A program made the translations under genes and the position numbers. Of a stretch of DNA of 64,000 nucleotides, positions 1-54,180 are shown piece after piece. The notes beneath the pieces are model-generated. The model was not told the DNA's origin and did no database searches. It saw only the letters and a program-made list of their open reading frames with translations. The DNA is from Panopea generosa. Its lineage: Eukaryota; Mollusca; Bivalvia; Adapedonta; Hiatellidae. The DNA lies in NCBI GenBank assembly GCA_029582155.1, contig CM055901.1:51217206-51281205 (forward strand), written 5' to 3'. Position 1 is the stretch's first letter. Each line of letters starts with the position of its first letter.

Positions 1-299
1 AGGTAGAAGAAAACAAAGTTTCATGCTTGACAGTATAAATCTTTGATTGGTTGACAGATAAAGTGGAGTTAACATACTGAATCACAATTCATGAAACTTA
101 TATTTAGATCTACAGAGTTTCATGCGAAAGATGTCATTAACATTTGTTGACATCAGAATGAGTAACAAAAATGACTGAAGAAGTCAAATACAGAACACCA
201 AACATCAAACATTTCCATGGGCAATCATTTAAGTAAATTATTGGAGTATCAAAGTCATCTCTACTTTCCATTTCTGGTACTAAATTTCTTATTCTTATT

Positions 300-535
300 C
301 TTATTCACATTATTCAAATGTGGGAGACCACCAATTACATAAATGTGAGAGAATGGAATTCAATTTCCTGTATTGTCAATTACATAAATGTGGGAGGCCA
401 CCAATTACATAAATGTGAGAGAATGGAATTTAATTTCCTGTATTGTCAATTACATAAATGTGGGAGACCATCAATTACATAAATGTGGGAGACCATTAAT
501 TACATAAATGTGGGAGAATGGAAATTAAAGTCACT
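300..535. repeat. Tandem repeat, 'ccaattacataaatgtgggaga' type
   Basis: A short unit of about 22 bases containing ATTACATAAATGTGGGAGA recurs with longer spaced copies carrying GAATGGAATTYAATTTCCTGTATTGTC. There are six to seven copies, imperfectly spaced, in the last visible intron of the kinase gene. No coding potential. Confidence 0.8.
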
Positions 536-957
536 TTCAACACATCAAATGCTATAATCATAATCATGGCAACCACATTTTTGTGGTTGAAGACTCAGAA
601 TAAACTTGGTAGAAGGACAACCATCATTTTGCAAGTACAGTGTAATTAGCAAAAAATTCTCACATAGCGGGTAAATGTATTTTGGACCAATCTGGGATCA
701 AACCATGACCTCAATGGCGAGAAGAACTGGAAATTAGAGGACCCCAACCACAGAGGACCCCAGCATAAATGGAAGTACAACCCTAGAAACATTTACTGCA
801 TGGTATTCTGTTTGACAGATAGCGTAAAATATCATATTTAAACTGAGAAGATATGAAAGACTATAAAAACATTCTTCCTTTATTTTACAAATTACAATCA
901 ACAAGAATTAGATAGGGAAACAGAAATATGCTTTATCATTCATGTAGAAGACAGTGA

Positions 958-1433
958 TTAAAGGGATTATATTGGCAAGTAACACAAACACGCTGTTAAT
1001 CCAGACTTTTCCTGTATGCAGTGTGCACAAAATAACGCTTATGTATTGATGTATAACCTTTATTTACTTTAAAGTTATCAAATTAACAGTAATTGAATAT
1101 TGGCCAAAACTTTAATACGTCCCGCAATAAAGTATTGCGCAATGTTTACATTGAACTCCGTAAACTTCCCGAACAAAGCTTCGAGAACGAAATCGGGAAC
1201 GAGTCTTCACAATGTTATCTGATGATTGATCGGAAACCCGAAAACGGTTCGTTGAAAATGGAGAATGTAAACAAAAACAAAAACGTAACTTCAGAAACCT
1301 GATGTTTGTAATAAAGAGGTCATGCAATTAGACACTTTAGACGCGTATATCTCTAAGTTGTAAGTGTATTTTCATGCTGGGCGTGTGTATTTAGGACAGG
1401 GAATTGTCGGTAATATGCCAGTATAATCCCTTT
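958..1433. mobile_element. TTAA-flanked foldback element (piggyBac-like MITE candidate)
   Basis: The left end reads TTAAAGGGATTATATTGG and the right end is its near-perfect inverse (CCAGTATAATCCCTTTAA), giving roughly 18-base terminal inverted repeats with TTAA at both outer edges, the target favoured by piggyBac elements. About 270 bases of the left part recur in inverse orientation at 48658-48938. The interior carries no transposase, so this would be non-autonomous. The small open frames inside are not genes. Confidence 0.55.
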
Positions 1434-1610
1434 AAGAGTTCCAGAGAAATAATGGATACTGGGTATGGTATTTTTCATTGTTTTGTTTATTTTCGAATCC
1501 AGATCTGATGAATCCATGAGACAACAGCATACCATTCCAATATACACTTTCATACAGAAAGTGTTTTTCATGCGATAATATCGGGCAAAACTGAACAACT
1601 AAAGACTTAC

Positions 1611-43320
<41,710 letters not shown>

Positions 43321-43346
43321 GTTGGAATGATATTTGTGTTCTCACT
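43321..43346 (-). other. Possible 5' UTR piece upstream of the kinase start codon
   Basis: On the minus strand an AACTAACAG sequence ends 26 bases before the ATG and could be the 3' splice site of a 5' UTR exon joined to an upstream non-coding exon. The preceding stretch is poor in pyrimidines, but an ACTAAC branch-like motif lies almost on top of the AG, which is too close for normal use. It is equally possible that transcription starts nearby. I see no TATA box or other promoter signal. Confidence 0.25.
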
Positions 43347-43506
43347 CTGTTAGTTTATTTACATAGACTGGTATACAGTCTAGTTTGGTCACATGGTTGA
43401 ATACAGCCCCTGAAGATGGAAAAGACAGTATTTTATTCTATTGTTCTCAAAAAGTATATCTGTCTAAATAAGCACTCAAAACAGTGATTGTATTTGGAGT
43501 TTCTTC

Positions 43507-43713
43507 TTAACCCTTTACTTCACATGGACACCTTTAAACACCTCTAATATAGAAGGCTTTTGAAAACAGTGTAGAACCAGTAGAACAGGTTCTGCACTGT
43601 TTTCTGCTCCATCAGAATAAATAGGTAAAATGTATCTATTCATGGAAATTGACTATGTGTGGCTTTTGAGTTTGGAAGAGTCAAGTTAAAATGCATATGG
43701 AGTAAAGAGTTAA
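43507..43713. mobile_element. TTAA-flanked foldback element (family E)
   Basis: Left end TTAACCCTTTACTTCACATG, right end CATATGGAGTAAAGAGTTAA; an internal GTAGAACCAGTAGAACAGGTTCTGC palindrome region and CTGTTTTCTGCTCCATCAG match the sister copies. It lies only 190 bases upstream of the kinase start codon, so it may be inside or next to the 5' UTR. Confidence 0.65.
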
Positions 43714-44654
43714 ACATTGCTGTGAAAGAGAGGCAATACATGTATCTACTATATAAGCTTCTCTTATTCAATTATATCATACATGTATAGCTCATGGGAA
43801 AATGTTTTCATCTTCCGTCTACCAAACTCACAAGCTGTTTTGGCTGAATTTGTCTACCTGTTAAAAACAGCAATATCAACAGTTACATAATTACCTAAAA
43901 ATATTAGATGATTGTTTTGTCACAAAAGCATTATTTATAATGTAAGACCTTGACCTTGAATCCACATGGCTATAAGTTTCTCTCTGCATATTGTCAGAAT
44001 ATGGCAATTATTTGTGCAAAGTTATTTAAAAAATCCCTAAAACTGTTCGACAGATATGGAGCAGACAGGAAATACTACTTATTTGATCATTGACCTTTCA
44101 GTAAGACTTTGATCTTGAAATGACATGACTGGAAGATGCGCTCTGCAAATCATCTAAATATTGCAAACATTTGTGTCAAGTTATTTAAACTCACTCAAAT
44201 ATATGATGCAGACATAAACTTCTGCCTATTTGACCTGACCATACAACCTTGACCTTGAACCGACATGGCTGGAAATTGTGATTTGACCATCGTCTCACTG
44301 TGGTTAACATTCAAACAAGGATAAAAAAGATGACTTTCAATGAATAAAAGACAGACAATGTTTCCTATAGCTTCCCATGAATCTACAATATTCAAGTTTA
44401 TTACAGAGATCAATCAATAACCTATAAACACCATTACTTCATCCCTTGATAAAAAGTGTCATTTATTGTAGTCATTTGCATGCACTGAACAGTTTTATGA
44501 TCAAATACCACTTTGTAGTAACCTTCTGGAAGTATGTCAATTTGACCTTCTGAAATCAACGTAACCATCACAATATGAAGCGAGTGTCAACTAAACCTTA
44601 TCCAATATACCAATCACTCATCTTCTATCATCTATTCACTGATGTATGCAACCA

Positions 44655-46577
44655 ATGAACTGTTTTCAACTTCCTATACCAGCCCTCAACTACTCATTCC
44701 AATTGCAACTTCCTATACCAGCCCTCACCTTCTCATTCCAATTGCAACTTCCTATACCAGCCCTCAACTACTCATTCCAATTTCAACTTCTTATACCAGC
44801 CCTCAATTACCCATTCCAATTGCAACTTTCTATACCAGCCCTCAACTACTCATTCCAATTGCAACTTCCTATACCAGCCCTCAACTACTCATTCCAATTG
44901 CAACTTCCTATACCAGCCCTCAACTACTCATTCCAATTGCAACTTCCTATACCAGCCCTCAACTACTTGTTCCAATTGCAACTTCCTATACCAGCCCTCA
45001 CCTACTCATTCCAATTGCAACTTCCTATACAAGCCCTCAACAACTCATTCCAATTGCTACTTCCTATACAAGCCCTCAATTACTCATTCCAGTTGTAACT
45101 TCCTATACCAGCCCTCAATTGCAACTTCCTATACCAGCCCTCAATTGCAACTTCCTACATCAACCCTCAATTGCAACTTCCTATACCAGCCCTCAACTAC
45201 TCATTCCAATTGCAACTTCCTATACCAGCCCTCAACTACTCATTCTAATTGCAACTTCCTATACCAGCCCTCACCTACTCATTCCAATTGCAACTTCCTA
45301 TACAAGCCCTCAACTACTCATTCCAATTGCAACTTCCTATACAAGCCCTCAATTACTTATCCAATTGCAACTTCCTATACCAGCCCTCACCTTCTCATTC
45401 CAATTGCAACTTCCTATACCAGCCCTCAACTACTCATTCCAATTTCAACTTCTTATACCAGCCCTCAATTACCAATTCCAATTGCAACTTTCTATACCAG
45501 CCCTCAACTACTCATTCCAATTGCAACTTCCTATACCAGCCCTCAATTGCAAATTCCTATACCAGCCCTCAATTGTAACTTCCTACATCAGCCCTCAATT
45601 GCAACTTCCTATACCAGCCCTCAACTACTCATTCCAATTGCAACCTCCTATACCAGCCCTCAACTACTCATTCCAATTGCAACTTCCTATACCAGCCCTC
45701 ACCTACTCATTCCAATTGCAACTTCCTATACAAGCCCTCAACTACTCATTCCAATTGCAACTTCCTATACAAGCCCTCAATTACTCATTCCAATTGCAAC
45801 TTCCTATACCAGCCCTCACCTTCTCATTCCAATTGCAACTTCCTATACCAGCCCTCAACTACTCATTCCAATTTTAACTTCTTATACCAGCCCTCAATTA
45901 CCCGTTCCAATTGCAACTTTCTATACCAGCCCTCAAGTACTCATTACAATTGCAACTTCCTATACCAGCCCTCAATTGCAACTTCCTATACCAGCCCTCA
46001 ATTGCAACTTCCTACATCAGCCCTCAATTGCAACTTCCTATACAAGCCCTCACCTACTCATTCCAATTGCAACTTCCTATACCAGCCCTCAATTGCAACT
46101 TCCTATACCAGCCCTCAATTGCAACTTCCTACATCAGCCCTCAATTGCAACTTCCTATACCAGCCCTCACCTACTCATTCCAATTGCAACTTCCTATACC
46201 AGCCCTCAACTACTCATTCCAATTTCAACTTCCTATACCAGCCCTCAATTGCAACTTCCTTTACCAGCCCTCAATTACTCATTCCAATTGCAACTTCCTA
46301 TATCAGCCCTCAATTGCAACTTCCTATATCAGCCATCAATTGCAACTTCCTATACCAGCCCTCAACTACTCATTCAAATTGCAACTTCCTATACCAGCCC
46401 TCAATTGCAACTTCCTATACCAGCCCTCAATTACTCATTCCAATTGCAACTTCCTACATCAGCCCTCAATTGCAACTTCCTATCCCAGCCCTCAATTACT
46501 CATTCCAATTGCAACTTCCTATATCAGCCCTCAATTGCAACTTCCTATACCAGCCCTCAATTACTCATTCCAAAATT
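44655..46577. repeat. 1.9 kb minisatellite, 39-base units made of three 13-mers
   Basis: About sixty copies. The full unit is 39 bases: CAACTACTCATTC, CAATTGCAACTTC, CTATACCAGCCCT. A 26-base form lacking one 13-mer is interspersed, especially after 45110 and 45960. Stops are absent in all three plus frames within the units, which explains open frames of 411, 485, 227 and 213 codons; their predicted products are only permutations of the same short peptides (TSYTSPQLLIPIA, LPIPALNYSFQLQ, NCNFLYQPSTTHS). The array begins 1.3 kb upstream of the kinase start codon. Confidence 0.95.
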
Positions 46578-46644
46578 ATTCAAATATATCATAAAAGAGT
46601 AAATAAAATTCTGATAAATTCACTCTATTTTCATGTATGTTGAT

Positions 46645-46928
46645 TGATTGATTGATTGATTGAATGAATGTTTAGCGTCATTTTTATGCCATCGAGGGAT
46701 GATCAGCTAACCTAACCACTGTTTCCTGGGATAAACCAGTACTCGAGCACACCCCATCTCCGCAAGTAACTGATAACTTTCCCACTTGAATCAGTGGTGA
46801 GAGACGAATAATAATGATTAACAATGTCATATATCAATGATCACGGAGACTGTTGCTGGGCGGGGGATTTAACCCCACGACCCCTGGATTGATAGTCAGA
46901 CCCGTAAATGACTGAGCTAATCGGCTCA
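46645..46928 (-). mobile_element. tRNA-derived SINE (family 1), full copy
   Basis: A (TTGA)n tract at the left is the 3' tail in minus orientation; GTTTAGCGTCATTTTTATGCC, the body CACTTGAATCAGTGGTGAGAG, and the head GACTGAGCTAATCGG complete the element. It separates the 39-base array from the 51-base array on its right. Confidence 0.85.
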
Positions 46929-46929
46929 T

Positions 46930-47545
46930 GTATGTTGAAATAGAGTAAATAGAATTCTGATAAATTCACTCTTTTTTCCAATATGTTGATATAGAATAAA
47001 TAAAATTTTGATAAATTCACTCTTTTTTCCAATATGTTGAAATAGAGTAAATAAAATTCTGATAAATTCACTATTTTTTCCAATATGTTGAAATAGAGTA
47101 AATAAAATTCTGATAAATTCACTCTTTTTTCGTATATGTTGATAAAGAATAAATAAAATTCTGATAAATTCACTCTTTTTTTCAATATGTTGATATAGAA
47201 TAAATAAAATTCTGATAAATTCACTCTTTTTTCATGGATGGCAAAATAGAGTAAAAAAAAATCTAATAATTCACTCCATATATAAATATATTTTAATAGA
47301 GTAAATGAAATTCTGATAAATTCACTCTTTTTTCCAATATATTGAAATAGAATAAATAAAATTTTGATAAATTCACTCTATTTTCATGTATGGCAAAACA
47401 GAGTAAATAAAATTCTCATAAATTCACTCCATATTCAAATATGTTGTAATAGAGTAAATAAAATTCTGATAAATTCACTCCAATTTCATCTATGCCGAAA
47501 TAGAGTAAATAGAATTTTTATAAATTCACTCTATTTTCAAATATT
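46930..47545. repeat. Tandem repeat, about 51-base units
   Basis: Twelve or so copies of GAGTAAATAAAATTCTGATA and AATTCACTCTWTTTTCMAATATGTTGAAATA. The sequence GAGTAAATAAAATTCTGATA also precedes the SINE at 46600, so the SINE inserted into this array. The 127-codon minus-strand frame (NLSEFYLFYINILEKRV pattern) is a by-product. Confidence 0.88.
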
Positions 47546-47912
47546 TATCTGAATATGGTGGCCTTCTATTTTCAGTTCCTAGACAAAGGAAAAACCAAAT
47601 TCCTCAATACACAGCAAATTCCTCACCAAAGAAACAGTATAATAATAATAAACTATATATGAAATCAGACATATCTATCAATTATCTCAGACACCAGCTA
47701 TGTCATTGCAAAAATCAAACTTCATATCATGTAATCAGGAATGTGGAATTTTAATTAACTTTTTTTGCATGAGAATTTCAACACATTACAGGTTATATAT
47801 AACATCTTGTATCATTGGTTGAGAAAATTCTTAGAACTTGATAAAATTTTGTTCTGGATTTACTGACTAAAAGTCAAGCAAATGTCACATGATCATATTG
47901 CAAATTACAAGT

Positions 47913-48072
47913 AAAGTCAAAGTTCTCTTAAGCAGCCAGTCAAGGGAAAGAGCAGAACTGACCCTTTAATGCAGGTGGCTGCTTAATTCAGGTTAAATAG
48001 AAGATGTGTCTGTTTAATTAAGACAAATGGTTGTTTTTATAAAAGTGACCACTAACACAGGTTTGACAGCAC
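47913..48072. mobile_element. MITE family A
   Basis: Left AAAGTCAAAGTTCTCTTAAG, right CTAACACAGGTTTGACAG; interior CAGCCAGTCAAGGGAAAGAG and GGTGGCTGCTTAATTCAGG. Ends more decayed than in the copy at 57558. Confidence 0.65.
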
Positions 48073-48657
48073 CTTTAATCTAACATAGCTAATCTGAGTC
48101 CACATCTGCAATGTTTGTAAATGGTAAATCACTGAGATAAATATGTATAGATAGAAAATAGATTGGTTTTGTGTCTGTTATTTTTCGTTATCTGATGATG
48201 ACGTGAACCCAAACACCAGCTCAAGATATTTTTTATATGTTTTAGCACTGTGAAATTTATGGTAATTCTCTCTAATGTATATACTATTTGGTCATGTGTG
48301 CATCCTTCGAGGATCCGGTGCTCCTAAAATGTGTTTTGTTTGTTACACACATGATTCTATCATTTATATATTATGGACAATAACCAAAGAATTAAAGCAT
48401 AAAAACATGTTTTAATGTCAGCTTAAGTTAGACAATAATTTAAACATGTTTAGTTCATAATTATATGACCATCTTATTTTATTTTTTCTTTGAAAAATCC
48501 TGATATTTTCCTTTTAAGGTTGGATTTATATGATTTGGTGTGAACATCAGATCCAGGACTTAGCACTGCCTCTGAAAAAATATGCATTATGTCAACACAA
48601 TCAACTGATGAAAGTGAAATGGATGGAACTATAATTATATTCTTATAATTACATTTC

Positions 48658-48938
48658 GAATTTCCGATCAATCATCGGATAACATCGTGAAGACTCGTTC
48701 CCGATCTCGTTTTCAAGGCTTTGTTCAGGAAGTTTACGGAGTTCAATGTAAACACTGCGCAATACTTTATTGCGGTACATATTAAAGTTTTTGCCAATAT
48801 TCAATTACTGTTAATTTGATAACTTTCATGTAAATAAATTTTTACGTCAATACATAAGCATTATTTTGTGCACACTGCATACAGGAAAATTCTGGATTAA
48901 CAGCGTGTTTGTGTAACTTGCCAATATAATCCCTTTAA
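48658..48938. mobile_element. Inverted, truncated copy of the TTAA element at 958
   Basis: The stretch from CCGATCAATCATCGGATAAC to CCAATATAATCCCTTTAA is the inverse of 958-1233, matching through GCGCAATACTTTATTGCGG and CAGCGTGTTTGTGTAACTTG. The other end of the element is absent. The pair is 47 kb apart and in opposite orientation. Confidence 0.75.
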
Positions 48939-49019
48939 AACATGAACCTATTCCAGAGTGTATTTCATGTTTTGCACCGCATACTGTCAAGTGCGTACTG
49001 ATTGACCGTGTGGAATTTG

Positions 49020-50050
49020 CTTGCCTCTGGGTGTCTAAGTCCAAAAAGGGCCATAAGTGTGCCAAAATGCAACCCAGAGTTATGGTTCTTGTCTCTCTGT
49101 GTTTCACTGATGATGGTGAACACACATGCAAAGTTTCATTCATATCCAATGAGTGGTTGCATAGATATCTTATGTGATAAAAAACTTTAACCTGAAAAAT
49201 TAAGTAAAAAAAGGGCCATAACTTTGCCAAAATGCAACCCAGAGTTATGATTTTTGTCTCTGTGTGTTTCAATGATGATGGTGAACACACATGCAAAGTT
49301 TCAATCTTATCCAATGAGTGGTTGCATAGATTGTTACATGATAAAAACTTTAACCTGAAAAATTAAGTAAAAAAAGGGCCATAACTGTGCCAAAATGCAA
49401 CCCATATTTATGGTTCTTGTCTCTGTGTGTTTCAATAATGATGGTGAACACACATGGGAAATTTCATTAACATCCAATGAGTGGTTGCATAGATATCTTA
49501 AACTTAAACGCAAGTAAATGCAAAGTTTAACCTTGGTGTCTAAGTCCAAAAAGGGCAATAACTGTGCCAAAATGCAACCCAGTGTTACGGTTCTTGTCTG
49601 TGTGTGTTCTATTGATGATGGTGAACACACATGTGAAGTTTCATTTACATCCAATGAGTGGTTGTATAGATATGTGAAACTTGTAGGCAACTAAACGCAA
49701 AGTTTAACCTGGGTGTCTAAGTCCAAAAAGGGCCATAACTGTGCCAAAATGCAATCAAGAGTTAAGTTTCTTGTCTCTGTGAGTTCCATTGATGATGGTG
49801 AACACACATGTGAAGTTTCATTTACATCCAATGAGTGGTTGCATAGATATGTGAAACTTGTACGCAACTAAACGTAAAGTTTAACCTGGGTGTCTAAGTC
49901 CAAAAAGGGCCATAACTGTGCCAAAATGCAATCCAGAGTTATGGTTCTTGTCTCTGTGTGTTCCATTGATGATGGTGAACACACATGTGAAGTTTCATTC
50001 ACATTCAATGAGTGGTTGCATTGATATGTGAAACTTGTACGCAACTAGCC
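49020..50050. repeat. Tandem array, 163-178-base units
   Basis: AAGGGCCATAACTGTGCCAAAATGCAACC starts near 49033, 49211, 49374, 49551, 49728 and 49905; the last three steps are 177. Each unit has TGATGATGGTGAACACACATG and CCAATGAGTGGTTGCATAG. The end at 50040 (CGACGACGCCGGGGTCATGA) passes into AGCTCTCCTAAGATTTCG, a terminal sequence found, as I recall, in many bivalve repeats. Open frames of 118 and 155 codons are by-products. Confidence 0.88.
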
Positions 50051-50123
50051 GACGACGCCGGGGTCATGACAATAGCTCTCCTAAGATTTCGTCCCGGTGA
50101 GCTAAAAAGTACCACAAAGACAA

Positions 50124-50319
50124 TACAGTAGAGCTTCGTTGGCTTGAACACGGATGGCTGGGTCAACACATATAGCTAGAACAATTTAACTGGTCCCGAA
50201 CGAATTCCTATTTCAATATATGTATATTACGATGTTGAACAATACTTGATTCAAACAAGCTTTAAGTCAAACTAGTTTGTACAGTCCCGTCAGGTTCGAG
50301 CCATCGAAGTTCTACTGTA
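50124..50319. mobile_element. MITE with TACAGTAGARCTTCG ends (pogo/Tigger-like)
   Basis: Left TACAGTAGAGCTTCGTTGGC TTGAAC, right GTTCGAGCCATCGAAGTTCTACTGTA, imperfect inverse ends of about 26 bases; a TA at each edge fits a TA target. 196 bases, no coding. The CAGTAGAACTTCG-type end is like that of pogo/Tigger elements. Confidence 0.72.
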
Positions 50320-53040
50320 GTATGAAAGAACTTTTTGATAAAATTATGTAACATTTACTTTTGATATTTTTTAAAAAGGTTTAACTCTATAACCATTTAA
50401 ATCTGAAAGTCCGTTGATGGGTTATTTAAATATATATTACAATTACTTTAATATATGGTTTCTTAATCTCATTGATTTCTTCATTTATTTATTTGTAAAT
50501 AATTTTATTATGAACAATATTCATTTAATATATTATTGTCATCATCACATTCATTAATATTGTGTGCACAAATTGACCTATTTTTGTGTCGACATGCAGT
50601 AAAACTACATTCATTAATTCTGTATTAGTTATAATAATACTGGGATATACAGTTAATAATTAATGGTGCTTTGGCAATTTATCTGACACAGGGTGTCAAT
50701 CAAACAAGTAGATTATCCAATCAGTGATCGATATTGTTTCCAAGGTAGCCATTTTCCTTAGGCAATGTAATGGTCTGTAAGTAAATGCCATATGCCCAGT
50801 GGGCGGAGCCACAGTCACTCTCACCTTAGGTCAATTTGATACATTATAATACAGATGTCATATGCTATCTGAACATTAAATGATTATTTATTTTAATACC
50901 ATCTCAGGCTTAAAATAGAGTCAGTTCATGGGACAAGGGTCCACCTTGCATGCAGAAGGTCGTGGGTCAGGTTATACGAAATACTTTAAAAATGGTACTA
51001 GAAGCTTACTGGCTTGGCGCCCAGCATTTAGAGGATAGTTCTAGGTCTTGCAATGTAATGTGACTGTGCAGAGTATTATAATATGTGTCTGCACCATGAC
51101 ACTTTGCAAAGTGTTGTAGTGCTTAGAATATATTTGAAGTAGACATCGCCGCCATATGACTGTACAAGTGTTAAAAGTTAACAGGTAAACACCATACAAC
51201 ATCATCCCCATAACAAGAACATGTACAGATACACTAATTTTCATGCATCATAAGTAGCGAGGAACATCTTAGTGAATAATGGAGTCAATTCATCTCAGTA
51301 TAAAATAAAGAGTCAATTAATTTCATAAGAGTACATGCAGACTTTGTTCAAAGCTACAATGGAGTCAATTAATTTGATGAGAACTGTCAATCAAACAAGA
51401 TAAATCAATTTTGCGACCAATATTTGTTACTATGCCACCATTTTCCATAGACAAGCTGACTATTGTATTTACTTGGACAAACAATGGCATGTGGCCAGTG
51501 GAGTCATCGCACGTAAGGTCAGTTAGTAAATAAATATAAAAATGATGATTTCCATTTTTTATTTCATTATAAAGTTTTACCAATTTAGGAAAAACTAGAC
51601 TTACTATTAATCAAAGTTGTATTTAAAAAAATTAACTTATTTGTAGTAACATATATATATATATACATAAATATATAAATTAAGATTATATAATACATCC
51701 ACTTGTTTATACATTCAAAATAAGCCATCAATCATAGTTGTCAAGAGTTTTTAAGATGTTTAAATTATGACCAACATTTTACCCTAGGGGGATGCACGAC
51801 ACACCTTCAACAGTCTTAGTTTGGATGATTTTGTCTACTCCTCCATGTAATATGACCAGGAAAATATACAACTTGAACATAAATAACTCTTTCTTGATAA
51901 GTACTTCCCTGTAAAAATCACAAAACACTTTAAACCATTGGCCAGCAAAGTAGCCAGTGGCCAGCCCACTTCAAGTAAACTGTATAATTTCTTCATTTGT
52001 GTTTATTTGTATACAAAATACATGTGTATGAGAAAATATTCTTAATCTATTTATAAATGCTTTATCTATTTACAACATGTTAATACTGGTATTGTTCTAA
52101 ATAAAAATAATCCCATCATATGCAGATGTAATGATAGATGAACGAAATATTTTTTAGATTTTTAAATGGGGTCACATCCATTATTCACTGGCAGAAGATG
52201 ATCAAAGAATCTGACAAAGGTTTTTGGAGGGGTGATGGACCCGACATTCTACAAATCATATAAATCCATCCTTAAACGAAAAAATTTTTTTCAGGATTTT
52301 CAAAATTTTAAAATTGGCCAATAACATTTTATCCCAATATAATATGCCTTTATATACTGACTTTCCCCATATTGTCAAAAGGATATCTATTTAAACATGC
52401 CAAAATAATAAATGGAAAAGGGATTTCCTAACCTGGGCTAAGGCCAAGGTTAGACTAAAAAGATATCCTGTTTAAAATGTGACATATTAAATGAATCAAG
52501 TGATTTCAATTTGATCTGTCAGACAGGTTTAAACATTGTAAAATTTGTTTCATTGTAGAAAGTGTCCGAATTTTCCCCCAATATATTCCCTTTAGTGCCA
52601 TTTTCAACACATGACAGCACATCCACTTACATTGGAGAAGGAAGATCAAAGAATGAATTTGATAAAGATTTTTGAGGAGTGATGACCACAATGTTCAGAA
52701 CAAATCAAATAAATTCACCTTTGCTTCTTATTCACAAAAAAAAATTTCATCAAACAATTTATATATACTATAACTTAAGTTATAATGAGACCAGTGGCCA
52801 CATCTTTTAAAATAACTCCTGGTGAAATGTTTCAATAAAATTTGGTCAAGGACTAAAAACTACATTAAGACCATCTTGAAATAGGAAACAATTGTTTGGG
52901 CCGACATTGCAAGACTGATATTTTATGATAAACAGTTAAAATTAATAAAGACTGCAGACACATGAAAGGACAAATGACAGGAGGGTCATTGATAAATCCT
53001 ACACAAACTTTATGGTATGTTAATTTATAATGGATGGATA
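50320..53040. other. Upstream region with dispersed repeats, no gene seen
   Basis: Two diverged copies of a repeat with TGTCAATCAAACAAG, CCATTTTCC and GTGGCCAGTGGAGTC-like words lie at 50670-50830 and 51370-51530; the same family appears at 39075-39260 and 41120-41215. A second pair (52180-52260 and 52600-52700: GAAGATSATCAAAGAATS, GATGGACCC/GATGACCAC) resembles SINE family 2. An AT microsatellite is at 51650-51670. Open frames under 75 codons show no recognisable motif. Confidence 0.5.
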
Positions 53041-53454
53041 ATCACTAAATAGAGGTAAAGTGAGAATCTTGTTGTGTATCGGTGTACAACGGTGTTGCAA
53101 TGCAATATGTCCTATCAGATGTAGAATGAAATCATGCCGTTTGTATTCAGCAAAGAACGTTTCCATAAAATATTTTACATACTGCATAATTTATACGGGA
53201 AACTGTCATTACATCCGCTTTGCTAGGCTCCTCCGTGGGCATGTTTAGGGTCCTCCGTGGTCGTTGTCGTCTGCTGACCACTTACCACACATCCTACATC
53301 GTAAAGTATTTCTACAAGTGTATCGGACTCAAACGGCCATTTTTCATTACTGATAGCTTAAACAGATAGCTTAAACAGATAGCTTAAACAGATTGTTTTC
53401 TTTAAAGGTACACATATCTGTATACACCAAAGAGATAAAGGTGAGATTGTTTTT

Positions 53455-54180
53455 TAATGGGGTTTATTGGTTAAGGAATCTGAGTAGAACCACTGTCCAT
53501 CTGCAAGTAACGCACAAACTTTCTCATATAAAGTTTTTGAAGCAAGTGGTGCTCAAAACTACAACATTATTCCGGTGAGATGTAAGTGATCTTGGAAGGG
53601 TATCTTCGACTACTCGGCCATAGAGGACCCACCAAACGATAATTGTTAAAGTTTGGTTTGAGATGTCCTGAAAAAATAATAAAAGGTCTTGATTTTGTTT
53701 GAGTATCACATTCCTGAAAGAAGTGGCCAAATATGACATGCTACTTTTGAGCAGCAACTGATTAGCGGAAGGCTTGAGCATGACATCTCATGCTTGTATA
53801 GTACTATATGATGATTTTTTCATGACTGGTCAAAATTGCTCAGTTTATTTCTTAAAGAATAGGGTTTAATACCATTTTCAATACAAAAGACAGGTTTTAA
53901 ATGGCATAAATCCAGTCTCTCACATTAAGATTTTTTATCAAGCATGACTTGAACCGCATTACTTTTACTTAACGGTGAGAGGTTATTGGTTATCAGCGGA
54001 CTGCATCTTCGACCAATCCTCTACAAAGGGCATGTTACTCAAATACCATTTGTCTAGAGTAGGGCACATATACAGGAGGTCATTTTCATCAAGATATGGA
54101 AGAGTTAACTATCTTAGACCAACTAATTCCTCTGATATTGGTGGACCCCAGCCATCTGACCAAAATCCTGGATCCTGAGT
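53455..54180 (-). mobile_element. Two SINE family 2 copies in tandem
   Basis: Copy one (53455-53640): GAATCTGAGTAGAACCACTG, CTGCAAGTAACGCACAAAC, CTACTCGGCCATAGAGGACC, where the inverse TCTATGGCCGAGTAGTCGAAG is a Leu/Ser-tRNA-like box A. Copy two (53870-54035): CATAAATCCAGTCTCTCAC, GACTTGAACCGCATTAC and GGTGAGAGGTTAT. Both minus orientation. Confidence 0.65.

Noticed and set aside
300-540. CRISPR-like spaced repeats
   Set aside because: Spacing is irregular, the spacers are themselves repeated and the sequence is eukaryotic; it is a degenerate tandem repeat.
1-1610. Last kinase exon (end of C-lobe, regulatory tyrosine tail)
   Set aside because: I searched the minus strand for the expected continuation after VPYPG and found only repeats and a TTAA element; the exon should be beyond the left edge.
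44642-46643. Overlapping plus-strand open frames of 411, 485, 227, 213 and 150 codons
   Set aside because: They coincide exactly with the 39-base tandem array, are open in three frames at once and encode only permutations of the repeat; no start context or splice structure.
46841-47224. 127-codon minus-strand open frame with NLSEFYLF repeats
   Set aside because: Combines the 51-base tandem array with the head of a SINE; not a gene.
48847-49690. Minus-strand open frames of 155 and 118 codons with ETLHVCSPSS repeats
   Set aside because: They follow the 177-base array units and have no independent support.
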